Below, piece by piece: positions 13,676 to 26,099 of a stretch of 64,000 bases of DNA; the stretch's first letter is position 1, and each line of letters opens with the position of its first letter. The stretch spans positions 372,001-436,000 of the forward strand of contig NW_023501037.1 of NCBI RefSeq assembly GCF_014066305.1, in the 5' to 3' direction. This stretch comes from Letharia columbiana (lineage: Eukaryota > Ascomycota > Lecanoromycetes > Lecanorales > Parmeliaceae). The notes under the pieces were generated by a model that saw nothing but the letters and a program-made list of their open reading frames with translations, did no database searches and had not been told where the DNA came from. The position numbers were made by a program, and so were the translations under genes.

Positions 13676-14152
13676 ATTATATTAATATATATAATAAAAT
13701 AAGATAAAACTAAGTTAAAAAATCTTTAATTTATATATATAATTAATTATTAATTTAGAGTTACTACGCTCTTTAATTAAATCGATTAAATTATTATAAA
13801 TAAATAAATTAGTATTTATAATTATAAAAAAAATATAGCTAAATAGCTCTAATTAAAAAATAGATATATATTATTTAATTTTAGAATAACTTTTTTATTT
13901 TCTATTAAAATTTTAAGATTTCTTTCTAAAATTATAGAATAAAATAAGAACTTTTAGATAAAAAAAGAATTTCTAAATTTAGTCTAATAATTAATAAAGT
14001 GTAAGAAATTTAAATATTACTTATTAAAGTTCGCTCGATAGTCGGATAGCCCGCTCATTAAAGTTCGCTTATTAAAGATTACTTATCTATTTACTCGATA
14101 GCCCTAATTAAAAAAATAATTATAAATTTAATTTATAAGCCTTTACTCGTAA
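13676..14152 (-). mobile_element. Solo LTR, family R (Gypsy-like), copy 1
   Basis: This copy of a repeat of about 475 bp is seen at least six times in the window. Read on the minus strand, it begins with a degraded TGTTACGAGTAAAG and ends near TATATACTAACA (CA now TA), the TG...CA form of an LTR. Internal blocks shared with other copies include TTCGCTCGATAG..., AATAACTTTTTTATTTTCTATTA and TAATTAAAAAA. No coding DNA flanks it, so it appears to be a solo LTR. A piece of the same LTR family lies just upstream of the gag relic at 39.9-41 kb. Confidence 0.6.
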
Positions 14153-14169
14153 AAAATATAATATCTTAT

Positions 14170-14690
14170 AGATTTTAATAGAATCTTTTATTTTTTAAGA
14201 TAATAATAGAAATCTATTATTAAATATAATACTTATTAATTAAATAAGAAAATAAGATATTTAAACTATATTTATAATACTTATAATTTTATAATAATAG
14301 ATTTTTTTTATAATTTAATAGAATATAATTTTTAATATAATATAATTTTCTAAAAGTATAAATTAAATACTTTATATAGTATTAATTATAAAGATAATTA
14401 GAATTCTAAGTCGAGGATTAATATAATAATTAAATATATATAGACTTTAATAAAATCTTTTATTTTTTAAGATAATAATAAAAATCTATAAAAATATATA
14501 ATTATTAATAATTAGATAAGAAAATATAATATATATTTATATTAAAACTATAATTATAATATAAATAATTTTATAATAATAAAAAATATTAATTCTTTAA
14601 TATAATATAAATCTTTTAAATTATAAATTAAATATATTATATAATATTAATTTTAAAGATAACTAGAATTTAAAATAGAATATAATTTTA
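14170..14690 (+). repeat. Tandem duplication, about 272-bp unit
   Basis: The block AATCTTTTATTTTTTAAGAT with its surroundings occurs near 14174 and again near 14446. The similarity continues through AAATTAAATA...TATTAATT, giving two adjacent degenerate copies. No function is apparent. Confidence 0.6.
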
Positions 14691-17600
14691 TAAATAATAT
14701 TATAATTAAAAATTATATTATAAATTAAGAAAGTTAATAATTTAATTATAAAGTTTTTTATTCTATTACTTATAATAGTTTAATAATCTATTTAAATTAA
14801 ACTATAAGCTCTTAATCTATCTTTATATTTATATATAATTTAATATTATATAATTTTAGAAGTCTATATAAAAGTAATATATTCTTAATCTATAATATTA
14901 CGCGTTTACTATAAATTACTAATAGTTAAGTATCTATATTCTATTATTAACGATTTTTATATAAGAATAATAAAAAATCTTATTTAAAAGATTATTAGAT
15001 AAAAAAGATTCTATTATCTTCTATATCGCTTCGATAATAAAACTTTACTAATAATATTTAATATTATTTCTTATATCTAATAAAATTTCTTAAATAAGTT
15101 TTAAAAATAAAGCTTTCGAAATTAATAGATTAATTAATTTTTAAAAGTATTTAATTTCGCGAAGGGCGATAGCTAGTAAGCTATAATTAGAAAAATAATT
15201 AGAAATATATATAAAATTAAACTTACTATCTAAGTGAAATCTATATAATTTCTTTACTTTAGATATATAATTAGCGGCGCTTTTTCTCTTATTTATACTT
15301 TTTTTATTTATAATAAATTTTTTAAAAATCTTATTACTTAACTTTCTAGCTACTTTTATTATTAATAATATTTAAAATATTTTCTTATTTATTATAGCCG
15401 CCGCGGAAAATATACTAAATCTTCTCTTTTTAAGTTTTTTATTATATTTTTTTTTTTTTTAATAATTTACGCGTAAGTAGATATTCTTTAACTATTATAA
15501 TTTTTATATTTTTACTTTAGATATTATTAAAATTTCTATTTTTATAAATAATATCTTAAGCTTAAGAGATAATCTAATCTTAAAATAAAGTATTATTATT
15601 ATCGCTAGATATATTATTATTAAATATATATATTAATTTTTTATTCTTTTTAACGTATTCTTAAATCTATCTAATTTAAAAAGTTAAATAATTAGAATAA
15701 TAATTAAAAAAGAGAAGATTATATTTAAACTCTTTCTTATTATAATAATTAAAATTATAAAAATTATTTCTTCTTCTTCTAATTATATTAATTATTTATA
15801 TATTAAAATTAATAAATTTATATAAATTTATTATAAAACTTATCGCTAAGTCGTAATATTACTATTTTTATTATATATTAGAAATTTCTAATCTTAAGCT
15901 TCTTTTATAATAAAGTCTATCTCTTCTTTTTCTAATATAATTAAATTTATTAATAAATTACTATCTAAATCTACTAGTTAATTACTTTTAAAACTTTATA
16001 ACTTATTACTTTTAAAACTTTTTAATTAATTATCTCTAGAACTTTCTAATTAATTACTTCTAGAACTTTTTAATTAAATATCTCTAAAACTTTTTAATTA
16101 ATTATTTCAAGAATTTTCTAATTAAATATCTTTAAAACTTTCTAATTAATTATCTTTAGAACTTTTTAATTTATCGCTTTTAAAACCTTCTAGCTAATTC
16201 GATATTTTTTTATTATTAAAAAATTAGATAGCTAGTTAAAAATTTATTAATAAAGATTTTTAATTAAAAGTATTTATATTTATTATTATATCTTTTTAAA
16301 TATAAATATAAAATAAATAATATTCTAAAAGTAAGCGACTTAATTAATATTTTAATTATCTTTCTAATTATTCTTTAAAAGAGAAAATACGTATAATAAA
16401 TTAAATACGTAAAATAAAACCTAAAAAAAGATAAATTTATCTTATAAGATTCTTAGATCTAAATTCTTAAAAGCTTAAAATAGATATCTATTATTATATA
16501 AAAATTAAGAAAAATTTATTATTAATAATAATTCTTAAAGACTTTAATTAGATTATTAAATTTAAAAAAAGTTAATTAAAATCTAACTTTATAATATTAA
16601 AAATTAGCGTTAAATTTCTTTATAAATAAAAATTTAAAAAAACGCGAAAACGCGTTAATAAACTAGCCTATTTTTTAATTAGCGTATTCTTATATTTTTT
16701 TATATTCTAGTTTTTTCTAATACTCTTTCTAATTATATTATCTTTTATAATAATATAATTCTACTTAAATTTTCTTATCGTTTCTATTATAATATTAATA
16801 TACTCTTTATAATATATTCTTTAATATCTTATAATAAGCTTTTTATACGAAAATTATCGTTATAATTATCTTAAATAAGAATTTAATTAAATAAATAAAT
16901 TTATATATTTTTTATTATTTCTTAATATTATAAAAGTTAATATTATTAATAAAGATAATAGCTTTAATTCGCTCTATTATACTATTTTTAAAAAAATAAA
17001 AATATTCTAAAAGCTTAAATAATAATAAGATATAAAAAATAGTAGATAAATATTTTAAAAATAAGAATATAGTAAAGTTATATTAGTATTTAGTAAGTCT
17101 AAATATATATAAATTATTAAGAATAATCTTAAGAAAATAAAATAATATAAATATAATAGCGAAATCTATAGCTAAGAAAAATTTTTTAGCTTTCTTAAAA
17201 TATTAAAAAGCTATTTCTAAAAAAAAGAAGAAAATAAAAAAGAGAATTATCGAATATATTATATATAATTAATATATTTATTATAAATTCTAATTATTAT
17301 TATAATTATTCTAATATCTTTTTAATATTATAATTAATATTTACGCGTAATATTTTATATATTATATTAAAGATAATAAACTTTATAAATAATTAAATTT
17401 ATTAGATATAATTTCGATTTTAGATTTTATTAAGAATATTAATATAAAGCGCGATAAGTAATTTAATATAAAAAAAGAAGATAAAGATATAATTATCGAT
17501 ATATAGTTAAATATTATTAATTAAAAGATTAAGTAATTTAAAAATTCTTAATTTTTTTTTAAAGAATATAAATTCTATAATAATGTTAATAGATAAGATA

Positions 17601-18529
17601 TAAGTATAAAGAGATTAAATATTTATCGATATCTTCTTACTATAATAACGAGTATAATAAATTATAATTAAATCTATTAGAAAGAAGATTAAATATTTAG
17701 AAATTTTCGAAGATATAGTAGATTCTTAAAAAAACATTTATCTTTATTATATAAGAGTCTTATATAATTTATAAAAATTTTCTTAGAAAAGAATTATTAA
17801 AATAATATTTATTAATATAAATTTTTCTCTATATTAATTTTAATTTTAATATTCTAATTTATATTTAAATAGACTTATTATTTATATATTAATCTTATTT
17901 ATATTAAACTTATTTATTAATTATCTTTAATTATAAAATCTAAGAAAATTTACTATCTTTCTCTCTTATATATATTTTTTATTAAAATAAAATACGTAAT
18001 TTTTAGAAATTATATAGTATAAGCGCTTAAGAATAAAAAAGAATAAATATCGCTATTAAAATCGACTAGATAATAATCTAAAAATTATAATATAATAAGA
18101 TATAAATTTATATTTAATAAGATAAATAAAAAGATATAAAAGACTTTTAAGCTTATTAATATTAAATTAATATATAAAAATATCGCTAATATATTTAAGC
18201 GATCTAAGCGCTTCTATAAGAGTATAAATTATTTAAATCTAAAATCTTAATAAGTTAATTATATAATTCTAATTCTAGATTAGAGATAAAAATATAAATA
18301 TTTTTCGCTATTATAATTATTTTTAAATAACGATAATTATAAAGATAATTAGAATTCTCTATCGCTATAAAAATATATATCGCGATTTATAATTCTTTAT
18401 ATAATAGATTCTTTTCTTAATTAAATTATATTTAAAAGTTTTAAATAATAAGATATTATTTAATACGCGATTAGATATTTATATAAAAATAATATATAAA
18501 TTCTAATTTAATTAATAAACTTAATAAAA
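14691..18529. other. Unclassified RIP-degraded DNA
   Basis: These 3.8 kb are AT-rich with no recognisable gene. The 24-bp minisatellite at 15980-16199 is the only ordered structure seen. A stretch at about 15400-15440 has a slightly higher GC content (GCCGCCGCGGAAA), showing that CG-rich words survive where CA/TG words do not. Translations are Lys/Asn/Ile/Leu-rich and heavily interrupted. Confidence 0.4.
15980..16199 (+). repeat. 24-bp minisatellite, about 9 units
   Basis: The word AACTTT (or one-base variants) begins at 15992, 16016, 16040, 16064, 16088, 16112, 16136, 16160 and 16184, an exact 24-bp spacing. The unit is close to TAGAACTTTCTAATTAATTA plus four bases. A multiple-of-three period with phase kept through the whole array suggests it once encoded an 8-residue protein repeat on one strand, although stops now occur in it. 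Confidence 0.9.
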
Positions 18530-21500
18530 AAATAGAAGTAAGCTCTTAAGTAGATTAGATAAAATATAATAAATAAGTAATAAATAACTTCTAAATCTAA
18601 TTATTATTCTAATAAATAAATTTATATTTTAATAATATTATATAAAAAAAGTACGCGAGCGTAATTTAGAGAAAGTCTAGAGTTTTACTCTTTATACGAA
18701 TTATTATATATATAAATAAAGATAAAAACTTAGATTATAAAAGTATAAATAATATTAAAGCTAAATAAAATATAAATATTAAGAATAATCTTATAATCTT
18801 ATTATACGCGCTAATAATTAAATAGACTTTATTTTTTAAACTATATAAAAGCGCGATATAAAATTTAATAATAAACTTTATTATAATTTAAATATAATAG
18901 TATTAATATATTAACTAATTAATATCGAGCTATTATAGAAATCTTAAAATATTAAATATAATTATATTTAGAAGATAAAATTATAAATCTTTATTAATAC
19001 GTAATTAATTTAATATATAATAATAAAAAGTTTACTACGAAAGCTATACTATCTAGATTAATATTTTAATCTTAATTACTACTTTTATTATTATATAAAT
19101 AATATAAAATTATCTTTTATTTAAATATATCTAATTTTTAATTTTAATTATTATTATAGATATCGTTAATTTATTCTAGAATTATTAAATATACTTTTAT
19201 ATACTTTCTATATCTCATCTTTTTTTAATTAAATAGCGATTAAACTCTAAATTAAAATAAATATTTAGAAGAGAAAAGTTTATAAATACTTAATTATATA
19301 ATTTTATTTCTTTTATACTTTTTATAATTATTAAAATAATTAATAATATATAATTATATCTTATAGTTATATTTATAATAATTAATTAATTTAATAATTA
19401 AAGATAAATATATTTTTTTCTTTATTTTAAATAACTTAGCTAAAGTAATTATAAGATTTAGATTCTTTTTCTATAATATAACTCGCTTTTTATATATTAT
19501 ATAAAGATAAATATCTATTTAAATAGAAATTATTAGAGCTAATTATAAAGTATAATAATAAAAAGTTTACTCTTAAATTAATAAATTATAAAAACTTTTA
19601 TTATCTTATATAATATTTTAAAAGTAAATATTTAAATATAATAGCGCTTTAATAGATTTTAATTAAATATAATTTAATAAATTAAATGTTAAAAGAGGAG
19701 CTTTAAGATTATAAGATTAGTTAATTTTTAATAATAATAAATCTTATATAAAGCTTAAGCTATAGCTCGCGTTAATTATATATAATAAATATAATAATAA
19801 CTAAAAAAATATATTATCTAATTTTTATTAATATTTTAATACTATTAAAATAAAGATAATATTTATTAAAATAGAAATAACGGCGATAGAAGCGGCGATA
19901 ATATCTAATAAAGACTTTATTTTAACGCTACGCTTAGTACTCTAGAATAATATTAATTTTTTCGAAGATCTATTAATAATAGATTAAGTATATATAAATT
20001 AAGCTCTTTACGCGATCTATCTATATATTAATTTAAAGTTATTAAAAGATAAAAAATAAATATATAACTTAATAGCTATATTATACTTTTAATATTATTA
20101 TAATAATATTAAATTATTTAAATAGAAATTTAATATATAAAGAAGATAATCTAATAATAAAAAGAATTAATATAAAAAAGAAAGTCTTAGAGAGAAAAAG
20201 GGGAAAGAAAAGCTTAGATATCTATCGCGCGTATTAAATTTTTAGATTACTTTATATTATCTAGCTTAAATTAAATATTAATAAAACGCTTTCTCTTTAA
20301 TTTTAAAGATTTAAATTTAAGCGAATTATATTTATTAAGTATTATTATCTAATATAATCTTAGCTACTTCTATAATAATTATAATTATTATTATAATCTA
20401 TATAGATTAAAAGATAAAAGATTTAAAAGAGTAAATTAATAAGTAATTATTTTTATCTAATTTAGCTAGCGTTAAACTATTATAACTTATTAAAATTTTC
20501 GCGTATTTTATTCTTACTTTCTTATTTTTAAATCTTATTATCTTTATAAAAATAATTATTCTTTAAATTAAACTTTATAATAATATACTTAAAATAACGT
20601 ATAATATATATTCTCTTTATTTCTAATATCGATACTTATTAGAATTAACGCACTTTTTAATAAAACGAGCTTTAATTAAAATTAAGAATAGTTTAATATT
20701 TATAAATATTTATATAAGCCCTTTAATTCTTTTATATATATTTATTAATTTATCTTTTTATAATAATTAAAGTAGAAAAAATTAAATTTAATAATTTATT
20801 ATAATAAATATTAAATATTAATAATAATAGCGATATTAAAGAGTTTTAATATAGATTAATTAAGCGATAATTAGATTCTTAATTAAAATAAAAAGCGAAG
20901 AATAAGCTTAGTTAAAATAAAAATATTAAGAGATTATAATAGCGAATAAATATATTTACGTCTAAGAAGAAACTAGTTAAAAAATAAAAAAAGTTAATAT
21001 TTTAGCTATTAATTATATTATAATTATTAAAAAGTATAAAGTTAAATATATTAATATATCGTTATTATAATAGAAGTAAGCTCTTAAATAGATTAGATAA
21101 GATATAATAAATAAGCGATAAGTAATTTTTAATTCTAATTATTATTCTAGTAGACTTATATTTTAATAATATTATATAAGAAAAGTATATAAGCGTAATT
21201 ACGAAGAAGTCTAAAGTTTCGCTTATCGCGCGAATTATTATATATATAAATAAAGACGAAAGCTCGAATTAAGAGGAAATAAATAATATCGAAGTTAAAT
21301 AAAATATAAGTATTAAAAATAATCTTACTATACGCGCTAATAATTAAATAGATTTTATCTTTTAAACTATTTAAGAGTATAATATAGAACTTAATAATAA
21401 GCGCTATTATAGTTTAGATATAATAATATTAACGCGTTAGCTAATAAGTATTAAGCTATTATAGAAATCTTAAAATATTAAATATAATTATATTTAAAAG

Positions 21501-21747
21501 ATAAAATTATAGATCTTTATTTATATATAATTAATTTAATATATAATAATAAAAAGCTTACTACGAAAGCTACGCTATCTAAATTAATATTTTAATCTTA
21601 ATTATTATTATCGCTATTATACGAGTAATATAAAGCTATCTCTTATTTAAATATATCTAATTCTTAATTTTAATTATTATTATAAGTAATATTAATTCGT
21701 TCTAGAATTATTAAATATACTTTTATATACTTTTTATATTTAATCTT
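18530..21747 (+). repeat. W repeat locus 1 (2.54-kb period)
   Basis: A block of about 680 bp at 18530-19235 recurs at 21068-21747, offset by 2538 bp (AGAAGTAAGCTC at 18534 and 21072). The intervening blocks also occur in the same order at 48030-55205, where the spacing between equivalent points (48042 and 54571), after removing the 3987 bp of element B plus its target duplication, is 2542 bp. The structure is therefore either a tandem array of a 2.54-kb unit or LTR-internal-LTR with LTRs of about 680 bp. It is heavily RIP-mutated and no protein was recognised. Confidence 0.75.
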
Positions 21748-22148
21748 TTTTTTATATATCGCGAGAAGATAGCTTAAAGAAATATAGCTTATTATATTAA
21801 GCTACGATACTTTTAAGAAGATACTAAGAGATATATTAACTTTTCTAAATTGACGATTTAATAAAAAGGCTATAATTATAATATATATAATTTTATATTA
21901 GATAGCGATATCGAAAATACGTAATAGGCGTATAAAATCATCGTTAACGATTTTAATTATAAAGTGTCGACGGATTTCGCGTAGCTGATATTAGGGGAAA
22001 ATAAGCTTTTCTTATTACTAATAGATATAACTCGCTTTCTTTTATATATATAAAGTAATAAAATATAATTATATTTAATTCTATATCTTATTAATTTAGC
22101 GTAGTTATTAATTAGAATAATAATTAGAATAGCTACTTCTAAATATAG
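21748..22148. other. Short segment with less mutated DNA
   Basis: This lies between W and the hAT end fragment. A short patch around 21850-22000 keeps CA/TG words (AAATCATCGTTAACG, GTGTCGACGG, GCTGATATTAGGGG), so it is less mutated than its flanks. No reading frame or RNA was recognised. Confidence 0.35.
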
Positions 22149-22344
22149 AAATCTTAATTAAGATATTTTATATATATATTATTTTATAATATAATACTAT
22201 AGATATATTATATCGTGAAATATCCTACTAAGATCTTATACTATATTAGATATAAAATTATATAAATCTTAATAACTTATATTATACTAGAGTATAGTAT
22301 AATAGATTAATATTTTATATTATACTATATCTTTTCGACTAGTA
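22149..22344 (+). mobile_element. hAT element, right-end fragment
   Basis: About 195 bp match the right end of the hAT element (5735-5932), including ATTAAGATATTTTATATATA, the GTGAAATATCC word, and the terminal CTTTTCGACTAGTA. The rest of the transposon is absent to the left. The bases following it differ from those at the other two ends, which helps to fix the terminus. Confidence 0.7.
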
Positions 22345-22689
22345 ATTAAGTATAAGAATTTATAACGTCTTTTATTTTAATCTCTTAAGTTTTATAATAA
22401 ATAACCTCTTACTAGAATAGATAAATCTTTTATTAAAATATATTATTATCAACGATCGAACTAAATAAATTATTAAAGAAATATTTATTTTTAAGTTAAT
22501 TAATAGCCGTCTTAAGTATAAAGTTAAGTAGAAAAACCTCGATAATAATTCTATCTAATATAATACGAATAGCGATAAGTTTAAGAATTATTAAGATCTG
22601 GCGAATAACTTTTATAAGAGATATTTCGAAATATCTTATTTATAAGAAATTAATTAAATGGAATAGAGGTCTTTAATAGTAAAGAAAAA
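22345..22689. other. Unassigned segment before copy C
   Basis: Moderately degraded DNA whose plus-strand translation shows Lys/Asn-rich text with several stops and some retained GC words (GGAATAGAGGTC, CCCTAGACCGG). It may be further internal sequence of the LTR element that A and B have lost, but no domain was recognised. Confidence 0.3.
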
Positions 22690-23572
22690 TTCCCTAGACC
22701 GGAACTATCTCGAATACCCCGTTTTTAGTCGAATTGAAATCGTTCGATATCTTCGCTATAGCCTCATTTTTTCACATTCGCGAAGACTTATATTACTTAA
22801 TAATAACTTTATATTAAATCTATTAAGTAGGCTTTACTTATTAACGAATACTTAAGCGGCTTTCGAAGCTATAGTACGTTATCTATAGACCTTACTATCG
22901 TCGTCGATAGCCTTTATCGATATCGATTATATAATATTTTATAAAGAAACTTACTTAATATCGAATTAGAGTTTTTAGCGTCTACGGCTCGATTCGGTTC
23001 GATTTAATTCGAGAGCCCTCGACTAATCACATCGCGTTATTTTATAAACCTTTTATCCGCTTAAATATGAATTCGAAAATTACTATTATTTACCTCTACG
23101 CTTATAAATATGATTTTTATTATATTATATCGATTTCCTCTTAGCTAGGCTTTCTATATACGCTTATATCTCGATTAATAATATCGCTATAGTATAAGTA
23201 TAAAGAGCTACTATTATTTCTAATATCTCTTATAAAGAAAGATATAATACTAGAATTTCCGAATACGATTATTTCTTTACTACTTTTATTATTTTTTAGA
23301 CGTTAAGCGTATATATATATTCATTTTTCTATCTTTCTACTTATTAATTATAGAATATAATTTTATAAAGAAGAGGAATAATATTATAAGCGTATTCTAT
23401 ATCCTTAATATACTACTTAGCTCTCTTATTTATTTAGATCTAGCGTGTCTTAATAGAGACATTTATCTACTATTTAATATCTCTCTTCTATTTATATAAT
23501 TCGATATCTTAATTATCTTATTTAAAATACCTATATTAATATTATATCTATATCGATTCTAATAGTAATTAT
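22690..23572 (+). mobile_element. LTR element, 3' part (copy C of the A/B family)
   Basis: These 0.88 kb match the 3' internal part of LTR element A (about 34170-34817) and the inverse of element B. They then run through a purine-rich tract (AAGAAGAGGAATAA) into an LTR beginning with a degraded TATTATAAGCG at 23382 and ending near GATTCTAATA. This LTR is longer than the 166 bp of A and B, so it carries an insertion or rearrangement. It keeps more GC than A (for example GTTTTTAGTCGAATTGAAAT), so it is useful for comparison with B. The 5' part of the element is missing. Confidence 0.65.
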
Positions 23573-23939
23573 ATAACTATTACGTAGTTTTATTAAAAGA
23601 AATCTTACTATCTTATACTAGATTTAAATTTTTTAATATTATCTTAAATTATTTTATATTTAAATTTAATTCTTATTTATAATTACTTTTAATTCTCTAA
23701 ACTCTATATTATAGATTTTCTAGATTTTAAAAAATCTTTAAAAAAAGATATAATTCTATTATTATTATTATAAGTTAAGGTTTATAAATTAAATTATAAA
23801 AAGTAAATAATTTTTAAATCTAATTTCGAGATTGAATTTAACTCTCGAAGATTAAAAATACTTTAATTTAAGATTTACTTAGAATTATAAGATCGAGTTT
23901 TATAACTCTTAGATTATTTAAAAGCGTAGATTATTAATA

Positions 23940-24895
23940 TATATAAAAGAATAAGATAGAATTAAGCTTAAAAATCTTAAATTTATATATATAGTTAATT
24001 ATAAATTCGAGTTCTCTACGCTTTTTAACTAGATCGACTAAGTTATCGCGAATAAATAAATTAACGTTCGTAATTATTAACTATTAAAAAATAGATATAT
24101 ATTATTAATATATAAAATAACTTTTTTATTTTCTATTAAAATCTGTAAATCTAAAAAGTTTCTTTTCGCACGATTTCCGCCGAGTTCGTATTATAAGTAC
24201 GATTTAGTACGATTTAGTCTATTAAGTAAACTTTACTTATATCTAATTCTTTTTATTAATTCTATTAATTTAGTAACTTTAAAAAAATTTAATAACTTTA
24301 AAAATTTTACGTAATATACTCTAATATACTCTAAGTACTATTCTATATATATATAATATTAATATATATTATTATCAATATACGTATTATTATATATATA
24401 TATTATTATACGCTATATTAGAGTATTATCCACGCGATTAATTTTATTAAATCGTTTAATTCCGTAGCTAAATTTAAGTTAACGTTAATACTTATTATTA
24501 TAGAATCTTACTATTATAACGTCGATTATTAGAACTTTTCTTTTTTTATATATATTACTATTAAACTAATAGAACTAACGAAAAAGGTTAAGATAGTTAC
24601 TAAATCGATGGAATTTAGACGGATTCTAATTAGATTTGCTAATCCGACGGATTTTGTGATTTCCGCGACAAACGCGCGATCAGCAATTTCAAATTTTGCA
24701 GGAACTTTTCAGATTTGCAGATGAATTTTCTAGAATTTTTTTTTAATTATAGAACGAGATATAGGTTTTTAGATAAAAAAGAGAGATATTAAATTTAGTC
24801 TTATAAATATTAAAGCGTAAGAAATTCAAATATCGCTTACTAAAATTCGCTCGATAGTCGAAGTATCGAATAGTCTTAATTAGATATATATTATT
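23940..24895 (-). mobile_element. Solo LTR, family R, interrupted by a TIR element
   Basis: The R-family LTR sequence runs from about 23940 to 24142 and resumes from 24721 to about 24895, with matching order to the uninterrupted copy at 30592-31066. The gap is filled by the 578-bp TIR element. The diagnostic blocks TTAATTATAAATTCGAG, AACTTTTTTATTTTCTATTA and TTCGCTCGATAGTCG are present on the expected sides. Confidence 0.6.
24143..24720 (+). mobile_element. Short TIR element (MITE-like), 578 bp
   Basis: Terminal inverted repeats of about 22 bp: the left end reads CTGTAAATCTAAAAAGTTTC; the right end, inverted, reads CTGCAAATCTGAAAAGTTCC. All differences are C-to-T or G-to-A on the left copy. 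It sits inside an R-family LTR. An imperfect 8-bp flank pair (ATTAAAAT / ATGAATTT) may be a mutated target duplication of hAT type. The right 120 bp keep CA/TG words (TTTGTGATTTCCGCGACAAA) while the rest is AT-rich. No reading frame inside, so it is non-autonomous. Confidence 0.65.
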
Positions 24896-25084
24896 TAATT
24901 TAAAATAACTCTTTTATTTTCTATTAAATTTTTAAAATTTTTTTTCTAAATTATAGAATAAAATCTAGGCTTTTAAATAAAAAACGAATTTCTAAATTTA
25001 ATTTTATAATTATTAAAGCGTAAGTAATTCAAATATCTCTTATTAAAAACTTATTTACTTTATTAAGAATATATTTTTATATAA

Positions 25085-25265
25085 GCTTAAATAGTCGAGT
25101 AATAATAATTTTAATAAATTTCGAAACTATTTCGCTCCGTCCTCGGTTCGAATCTATAAATCTCCCTCGCTAAAAATTCGTAAAATCGTAAAATTATAAA
25201 AATCGTAAATTCGTAAAAATCGTAAAAATTATAAAATCGTAAAATTAATAAAAATTATAAAAATA
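25085..25265 (+). repeat. tRNA-derived SINE-like sequence, left arm
   Basis: A box A-like word (TAGTCGAGTAAT near 25092) is followed about 50 bp later by a box B-like word (GGTTCGAATCT at 25145-25155) and then by a 3' tail of TCGTAAAA-type short repeats (25175-25255). This is the order of a Pol III promoter followed by a simple-repeat tail, as in tRNA-derived SINEs. The acceptor stem of a real tRNA could not be closed, so it is not called a tRNA gene. Confidence 0.4.
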
Positions 25266-25784
25266 AAAGTAAGAATTATTAATAGAAATAAATAATAATA
25301 AATATTAAATTAAACTTCTTATTAATTAAATTTAAATTAATTTAAAGTTAATTAACTCTCTTTAAACTTATTATTAATATAACTTCTCTTTTTCCTATTA
25401 AAATCTTTTAATTTCTTTTTTAGATTATAAAACGTAAATTACGCTTTTAAATAATTTTAGAATTATAAAATTTAATCTTATAGTTCTAAGTAAATCTTAA
25501 ATTAAAATATTTTTACTCTTCGAGAGTTAAATCTAATCTCGAAATTAGATTTAAAAATTAATTACTTTCTATAAAATTATTTTATAGATCTAAAATTATA
25601 TTCTATAATTTAAAAAAATTAAAAGATTTTAATAGAAAAAAGAGAAGTTATATAAAGATTAAGTTTTTAAAAATTAATTAACTTTATATTAATTTAAATT
25701 TAATTAATAAGAAGTTAATTTTAATATTAATAATAGTTCTTTTATATAAATTATTTTTAATTTTAATTTTATAATTTATAGAAT

Positions 25785-25945
25785 TTTTATTAATATTACG
25801 AATTTTACGAATTTTACGAATTTATAATTTTTTAACGAGAGAGATTCATGGATTCGAACCGGGAACGGAGCGAAATAGTTTCGAATTTTATTAAAATTAT
25901 TATTACTCGACTATTTAAGCTTATATAAAAGAATATTCTTAATAG
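25785..25945 (-). repeat. tRNA-derived SINE-like sequence, right arm
   Basis: This is the inverted partner of 25085-25265. On the minus strand, box B reads exactly GGTTCGAATCC (25850-25860), a full match to the Pol III box B consensus, and a box A-like AGTCGAGTAATA lies near 25910. The 3' tail of ACGAATTTT repeats is at 25790-25815. Less mutated than the left copy (it keeps CATGGATTCG). Confidence 0.45.
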
Positions 25946-26099
25946 AGTAAATAAATTTTTTAATAAGCGATATTTAAATTCTTTATCTTAAATTCTTTAT
26001 AAGATTAAATTTAATAATTTCTCTTTTATCTAAAAGTCTATATTACGTTCTATAATTTAAAAAAGATTTTAAAATTTTAATAGAAAATAAAAAAGTTAT

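Larger units (their letters stand above)
24930..26095. repeat. Large imperfect palindrome, centre near 25513
   Basis: The two arms are inverted copies. For example, the CGAAACTATTTCGCTCCG block near 25123 pairs with CGGAGCGAAATAGTTTCG near 25866, and TTCTTATTAATTAAATTTAAA near 25310 pairs with its complement near 25715. Coordinate sums stay close to 51025 along the arms, so the symmetry is continuous for about 550-590 bp per arm. The arms contain family R LTR words at the outer ends and tRNA-promoter-like boxes further in. This could be a foldback element or two elements inserted head to head. Confidence 0.7.
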
